Position numbers and translations under genes: made by a program. Below, one piece after another: positions 61,901 through 64,000 of a stretch of DNA of 64,000 nucleotides. Origin of the DNA: Okapia johnstoni. Taxonomy: Eukaryota; Chordata; Mammalia; Artiodactyla; Giraffidae. The number at the start of each line of letters is the position of its first letter. The stretch's first letter is position 1. Location: positions 18,685,001-18,749,000 of the forward strand of contig CM044311.1 of the NCBI GenBank assembly GCA_024291935.2, written 5' to 3'. The notes under the pieces are model-generated. The model was given only the letters and a program-made list of their open reading frames with translations. It did no database searches and had not been told where the DNA came from.

Positions 61901-62557
61901 ATATGGCTGACTGGGTTACCCCACAGCCTTTGCAAATTCGTCTCTGTGTGCTAAACTGCAGAGACTAGATTTCCTTGCAGGAATACAGATGTGACTCTAG
62001 AATCACTGGCATGAGTGTTCTACTTGGAAATGAATTAACAGGGGACAAGCAATCCATCTGTTGGCTAATGTAGATCACTGAAAAGGGAGCATAGTTCCAA
62101 CCAACAGCTATAGTGATGGCTTTCAGATGCGGCATTCCCAGATCCCAGCAGAGCAGCAGCTTCCTTGGCAGTCCAGTTCTGCAGTGTGGCTGAGGCATTT
62201 TTAGAAAGTCGACTAGCATATGTTCTTCCAGCCCTCCCTGGGATTCTGTTATTTACTATCCTATAATATATCCTTTCCTGATTAAAGTAGGCAGAATGTG
62301 TTATACAATTTGCTTCATCCTGACAGATAAACAATGAAATCAAAAGCTCGAATATTTAACTATAACATCACATTAACTAACTTAGACAATCATCTAAAAC
62401 TTATAAAACTGAGTTCCCATATTAGAAAAACACAAGTTAAAATTTTAAATTACAACACTAAAATTAACTTACCTTGGTAAGAAATTACCTGTACACTAAG
62501 CTGTACAGTTCCATCTGTCTTTACTCCTTGGTCAAATAAACTTCGTTCTGGATCCAG
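40957..62557 (-). CDS. GABPA: GABPA (GA-binding protein alpha chain, ETS transcription factor), residues 75-454, seven exons
   Basis: Join on the minus strand: 62557-62473, 57039-56794, 54941-54747, 50763-50710, 49790-49650, 46226-46034, 41185-40957. The exons total 1143 nt, or 380 codons plus TGA, with every exon phase matching the next and every intron GT...AG. GABPA binds GGAA sites through its ETS domain and forms a heterotetramer with GABPB in the nucleus, driving nuclear-encoded mitochondrial and housekeeping genes. In order the window encodes the end of the N-terminal ubiquitin-like (OST) domain, a linker, the Pointed (PNT) domain, a Ser/Ala-rich linker, the winged-helix ETS domain split across the last two exons, and the C-terminal GABPB-contact region. 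Residue numbering relies on my memory of the human 454-residue protein. Introns rule out a retrocopy. Residues 1-74 and the promoter lie outside the window. Confidence 0.97.
41186..42027. other. GABPA intron, including an MIR-like stretch
   Basis: Intronic sequence. 41530-41730 looks like a plus-strand MIR (ttcctcatttataaaatgag, gtcaagtgctcagcacac). The rest is unassigned. Confidence 0.5.
42028..42303 (-). mobile_element. Bov-A2 SINE (dimeric Bov-A)
   Basis: Starts with (GCT)n and aagttgcttcagtcgtgtcc, first body to 42166, linker atgaaaagtgaaagtgaagt, second body to gtggggtgccattgcc. There is no tRNA-like head, as expected for Bov-A2. Confidence 0.85.
42405..42466 (+). mobile_element. Bov-tA/BovB 3' tail remnant
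   Basis: Only gtccatggggtggcaaagag and tctgacatgactgagcaact remain, in orientation opposite to the Bov-A2 just upstream. Confidence 0.6.
43345..43562 (-). mobile_element. Bov-tA SINE with target duplication
   Basis: Inserted in L1. Direct repeat ttctgattttg at 43334-43344 and 43563-43573 (11 of 11). Confidence 0.9.
43778..44240 (-). mobile_element. BovB 3'-end fragment
   Basis: The minus strand encodes [36 protein letters not shown] and the 3' domain, ending in the terminal tail near 43780 (gttgttgtacagttg). 5' truncated. Confidence 0.85.
44820..44902 (-). mobile_element. BovB 3' terminal fragment (about 80 nt)
   Basis: Caattcagttcagtcgctca to aggccttcctgtccactgc. L1 resumes on both sides, and cactttat/cactttac flanks suggest a short target duplication. 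Confidence 0.65.
45061..46033. other. GABPA intron, AT-rich, no clear repeat
   Basis: Unassigned intronic sequence leading to the donor of the first ETS exon. Confidence 0.45.
46034..46226 (-). CDS. GABPA: GABPA coding exon, residues 315-378 (first part of the ETS domain)
   Basis: The 193-nt exon encodes [20 protein letters not shown]..., through the [16 protein letters not shown] segment, to ...NYEKLSRAL plus two bases of Arg379. It carries helix 1 and most of recognition helix 3 of the ETS winged helix. The second of the two DNA-contacting arginines is completed across the splice. The acceptor is atttctag and lies very close to a large L1 insertion. Confidence 0.97.
46918..46962. repeat. 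(GA)n simple repeat in L1 5' UTR
   Basis: Interrupted agag/gaga runs separated by a short A tract. Confidence 0.9.
48151..48577 (+). repeat. Three tandem ~143-bp units in L1 5' UTR
   Basis: Units start at about 48151, 48295 and 48437, each beginning attactggctag or a variant, then a C/T-rich block (gattcccccttttctcctcc) and ctctgtgaacctctctg...ctgtggaga. Spacing is 144 and 142 bp. Confidence 0.8.
49101..49445 (+). pseudogene. L1 ORF1p N-terminal fragment
   Basis: A 114-residue frame. A basic start ([11 protein letters not shown]) is followed by a heptad-rich coiled coil ([40 protein letters not shown]), matching the trimerising N-terminal half of ruminant L1 ORF1p. It ends at a premature TAA after [12 protein letters not shown]1-like codons continue out of frame to about 49560, with no RRM or C-terminal domain. 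Full ORF1p is about three times longer, so this is non-functional. Confidence 0.8.
49650..49790 (-). CDS. GABPA: GABPA coding exon, residues 268-314 (Ser/Ala-rich linker)
   Basis: The 141-nt exon starts after a tttgcag acceptor with [14 protein letters not shown] and ends ...DRSSPGNRT plus one base of Gly315. It links the PNT and ETS domains. It reads TAIKAINSS where I recall TTIKVINSS in human, so two Ala substitutions in an unstructured linker. Confidence 0.96.
49791..50709. other. GABPA intron, possible old L1 3' remnant
   Basis: 50040-50620 has phrases such as ttgctgacaggagtacaaac and cacagaatctcacatacatt resembling a decayed plus-strand L1 3' region. Weak evidence. Confidence 0.3.
50710..50763 (-). 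CDS. GABPA: GABPA small coding exon, residues 250-267
   Basis: This 54-nt exon is too short to stand out as an ORF. It encodes [18 protein letters not shown], flanked by a tcttcag acceptor and a gtgag donor, with phases fitting both neighbours. It follows the PNT domain directly. Confidence 0.94.
51353..51503 (+). mobile_element. CHR-type SINE
   Basis: Gggaactccccggtggtcgt head, aggttcaatctctggatgg B-box region, A/C-rich tail. Flanks share tacagtg (51346-51352, 51504-51510). Confidence 0.8.
51895..52180 (+). mobile_element. MIR SINE, interrupted by a 75-bp L1 tail
   Basis: Agatctgggttctggtctta, ctgtatgacaatggtaaatt and aggctgttgtgaggattaaa follow the MIR consensus order. Split at 52064-52138. 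Confidence 0.7.
52064..52138 (+). mobile_element. Severely 5'-truncated L1 3' end with target duplication
   Basis: About 75 nt: gtatggcaaaacaaatacaa, tattgtaaagtt, then A-rich. Perfect 12-bp repeat agcacaatgcct at 52052-52063 and 52139-52150. Confidence 0.85.
52181..54424. other. GABPA intron, no clear repeat
   Basis: About 2.2 kb without recognisable ruminant repeats or coding sequence. Confidence 0.4.
54425..54650 (+). mobile_element. MIR SINE
   Basis: Gcctgggtttggatcctggt, tctgccacaccctagttcta, aataaggaaagtaatgatc and cacaataaatgttaattatt follow the MIR order. Confidence 0.7.
54747..54941 (-). CDS. GABPA: GABPA coding exon, residues 185-249 (Pointed/SAM domain)
   Basis: The 195-nt exon encodes [18 protein letters not shown]..., the Pointed domain, and ends in the first base of Tyr250 before donor gtata. 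It reads [12 protein letters not shown] where I recall Asn for the second Ser in human, a conservative change. The conserved WSTDQV and [16 protein letters not shown] segments are intact. Pointed domains mediate protein-protein contacts. Confidence 0.97.
55300..56650 (+). mobile_element. Probable L2 LINE 3' region
   Basis: Tctttatctccagtccaaat, gcacaaacacttcctgtctg and aaaggcaggatttttaaaaa...cactgtattcacagcacc follow the order of the L2 3' end. Heavily diverged and interrupted by BovB at 55915. Confidence 0.5.
55915..56038 (+). mobile_element. BovB 3' terminal fragment with target duplication
   Basis: 124 bp from tcaatggacatgagtttggg to ctgaactgaagtgaactag. Direct repeat accaattctt at 55905-55914 and 56039-56048. 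Confidence 0.85.
56794..57039 (-). CDS. GABPA: GABPA coding exon, residues 103-184 (acidic/regulatory linker)
   Basis: The 246-nt exon begins by completing the Gly codon ([14 protein letters not shown]) and ends ...QERLGIPY plus one base of Asp185. It encodes the acidic, Glu/Ala-rich linker and the helix leading into the PNT domain. A T-tract precedes the acceptor (minus-strand reading), and the donor is gtaat. Confidence 0.96.
57465..58424 (-). pseudogene. BovB reverse transcriptase, core and C-terminal part
   Basis: A 319-codon frame. RQGCILSP at residues 51-58 and the catalytic RYADDTT (YADD at 93-96) are intact, followed by [19 protein letters not shown] and the RRRRGRQRM basic stretch. 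RT motif A lies just upstream, across a frameshift. Confidence 0.9.
58394..59095 (-). pseudogene. BovB reverse transcriptase, N-terminal part (motifs 0-2)
   Basis: A 233-codon frame with [32 protein letters not shown] and [19 protein letters not shown]. The frame shifts near 58465, where gcagaaaagatg is one base shorter than the matching gcagaagtagatg at 11994, so the motif A aspartates are lost from the continuous frame. Confidence 0.88.
59145..59880 (-). pseudogene. BovB endonuclease C-terminal part and linker
   Basis: Contains the APE-type signatures [22 protein letters not shown] and [12 protein letters not shown], then the [15 protein letters not shown] linker. The catalytic-type D/N and SDH motifs look intact. 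Its N-terminal part is on the other strand (60137-60656). Confidence 0.88.
59881..60656 (+). mobile_element. BovB LINE, inverted 5' segment of the same copy
   Basis: BovB 5' UTR (aaggtaagagaaacccaagt, gagggcatcagagggcagac) followed by the start of the ORF and the first part of the endonuclease, ending in VYAPTSN at 60656. The minus segment resumes the protein at the same site ([11 protein letters not shown]), so almost nothing is lost. Confidence 0.9.
60137..60656 (+). pseudogene. BovB ORF start and endonuclease N-terminal part
   Basis: [18 protein letters not shown] and [14 protein letters not shown] mark the start of the APE-type endonuclease. A TGA at 60548-60550 interrupts it, most simply a CGA to TGA change. 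Reading resumes to VYAPTSN. Confidence 0.88.
60670..61544. other. GABPA intron, possible old L1 tail
   Basis: 60680-60835 (ggagaatccgggtgaaggat, cttgcaatttttctataaat) resembles an old plus-strand L1 3' end. The rest is unassigned. Confidence 0.3.
61545..61762 (+). mobile_element. BovB 3'-end fragment
   Basis: Gattcactggaaaagactgt to gacatgactaagcgactgaa plus an (AAC)n tail. 5' truncated. Confidence 0.8.
61763..62472. other. GABPA intron, possible ancient repeat
   Basis: 61890-62290 has an old-repeat look (gctgactgggttaccccaca; agcagcttccttggcagtcc), family not identified. Open frames here are unrecognised. Confidence 0.3.
62473..62557 (-). CDS. GABPA: GABPA coding exon, residues 75-102 (end of the OST domain)
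   Basis: This 85-nt exon starts in frame after a tttag acceptor with [10 protein letters not shown] and ends ...VQVISYQ plus the first base of a Gly codon before a gtaag donor. It is the last strand of the ubiquitin-like N-terminal domain. The preceding coding exon should end with a CAG codon. I could not find one in 62558-64000, so the gene continues past the right edge. Confidence 0.95.
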
Positions 62558-64000
62558 CTAAACGTGGTAAAAGGATTAAGATTATTTTAGCTCAGTCATC
62601 TGGTTTAATATAAATGGATGTGCCAAACAGGACTTAATTACTGAGGTATACTAATTAAATTACAAGAACACATTTAATTATTCAAGTTGTCATATCATTT
62701 AATTCTTTGCCAAAACTGAAAAGGATTTCACCGCTGTGGTAGCAATTAAGGACAACACAAACAGTACTTGTTTTAAATAGTGGTTTTCTCTAGCTCTGGA
62801 GTTTAGTTTAGAATTTTAAATAATGCCAAAAGGCAACTATTATTTCTGCAAAAGTATTTCTGGTAGAAGATAATGCAAGTTATCTGCCATGAATAAGCAA
62901 GGGTTTTTTTTATTAGTGGGGACAATTTATACAAATTTATTTATATACTTCTTGCCAAATCTCTTCATAATCAAGGATATACATTTAAGATCAGGGTTAA
63001 TTCAATTTCTGATCATGAAGTTAACAAAGTTAAAGGACTTACAACCATACTACTTGACCTAGCTATGAATATCTTTAGTCATATCCTTTTAGTATCAGTG
63101 CTTTTGAATGCATTTCACACAAATGACAAAAAGAACTTCTGACTGCTGGATGTTTTATCAAGTTTAAAAACATGTTTCTGTTAAATTATTTTGAATAAGG
63201 TATATTTCTGTGTATACATACAGCTGAAGATACAAAGTCCTCCCACTCTTATTCCTAGAATTCAGCCAATATGGGAATCATGGTACAAACGTATTTTCCA
63301 AAATGAAAATCGCCATATACATAAAGCCTAAAATCTTAAGTGACTGCGTCTAACTTAAATAGAGACACGACAAACTGTGTAACCCTGCAGATAGACAGGT
63401 CAAACGTGGCAGCTTCACTCCTTAATACAACAGTCTCTGTCTGACATTTTGCTAAAAAGTCTCCTAACATTGAGATTTTTCTCCTCTCTAGTAGACACTG
63501 GTAATGGTATTACCTACTAGAAGCTAAAGCCTGTGTAGCTCTGAAACAGGGCTCTCAGGTACTGAGCACACTAGCTAGTTCAGTAAGAGCTGGCACAAGC
63601 ACAAAACTCAAGCATGGTATTTGATCTTGGGTCATATTCCTTAGAGAAGCGCAACTCAATTGTTCATCAGCTTTAAAGTCAGCACTCATCTGAAAATATA
63701 AAAGCATTTGTATCTGTATTACACAAGTGGCAAGCATTCTGACTCCAACTATATATTTGTTTTAAATGACATGGAGAACAGAAGTTGCTACCCTCATATT
63801 CTTTTTGAAGAGAGGAAGGGAGACAGGAAGAAATGAAAAATGCCCTAGACCCAAAGCTAGTTCTAAATTCTACAATATTATAAATTATGTATATTCCCAT
63901 TTATTCAACCAATATTCATTTATTTATTTATTGGTGGTAAGGAAAGTTTGCTTTATTTGGGATGTTGGCAATTGGCGGGGAGCAGACTCCTATCCAAATG
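62558..64000. other. GABPA intron continuing past the window
   Basis: No coding exon could be found. 63920-64000 (tttgctttatttgggatgtt, ggcggggagcagactcctat) may be the start of a repeat cut by the window edge. Confidence 0.4.

Noticed and set aside
62065..62343. 92-codon minus-strand open frame near a GABPA exon
   Set aside because: It does not match GABPA, has no splice context, and the sequence looks like a decayed repeat.
40957..62557. GABPA processed pseudogene
   Set aside because: Seven exons are separated by introns with proper splice sites, and the reading frame is intact throughout.

Overview
The window is nuclear DNA from a ruminant, most likely a bovid (cattle, sheep or goat type). 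It is built largely from BovB (RTE-clade) LINEs, Bov-tA/Bov-A tRNA-derived SINEs, CHR-type SINEs and ruminant L1, a combination diagnostic of ruminants. I cannot separate the species from sequence alone.

The only cellular gene I can support is GABPA, the ETS transcription factor GA-binding protein alpha, on the minus strand. Seven coding exons lie between 62557 and 40957. Joined in frame they give 380 codons plus a stop, matching residues 75-454 of the 454-residue human protein as I remember it, with no length change. All the internal splice sites are GT/AG. The N-terminal exons and the promoter lie beyond position 64000. A long 3' UTR probably runs down to about 37.6 kb.

Layout. 1-37 kb is gene-free DNA downstream of GABPA: BovB fragments (several nested or inverted), degenerate L1 in both orientations, many Bov-tA SINEs, MLT1-type LTR remnants, one candidate ERV LTR, and unique sequence. 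37.6-41 kb is the GABPA terminal exon. 41-64 kb is GABPA introns and exons. Its introns hold L1, MIR and L2 remnants, a 5'-containing but 3'-truncated ruminant L1 (about 46.2-49.6 kb), and a near-complete BovB (57371-60656) whose 5' quarter is inverted.

I see no undescribed biological system. The most informative structures are retrotransposition scars. At least three BovB copies show 5' inversion of the twin-priming kind, a fourth has a short foldback at its 5' end, and several have target-site duplications I could read directly. There is also an L1 lacking its 3' two thirds in a GABPA intron, and a roughly 125-bp segment present twice about 0.93 kb apart.
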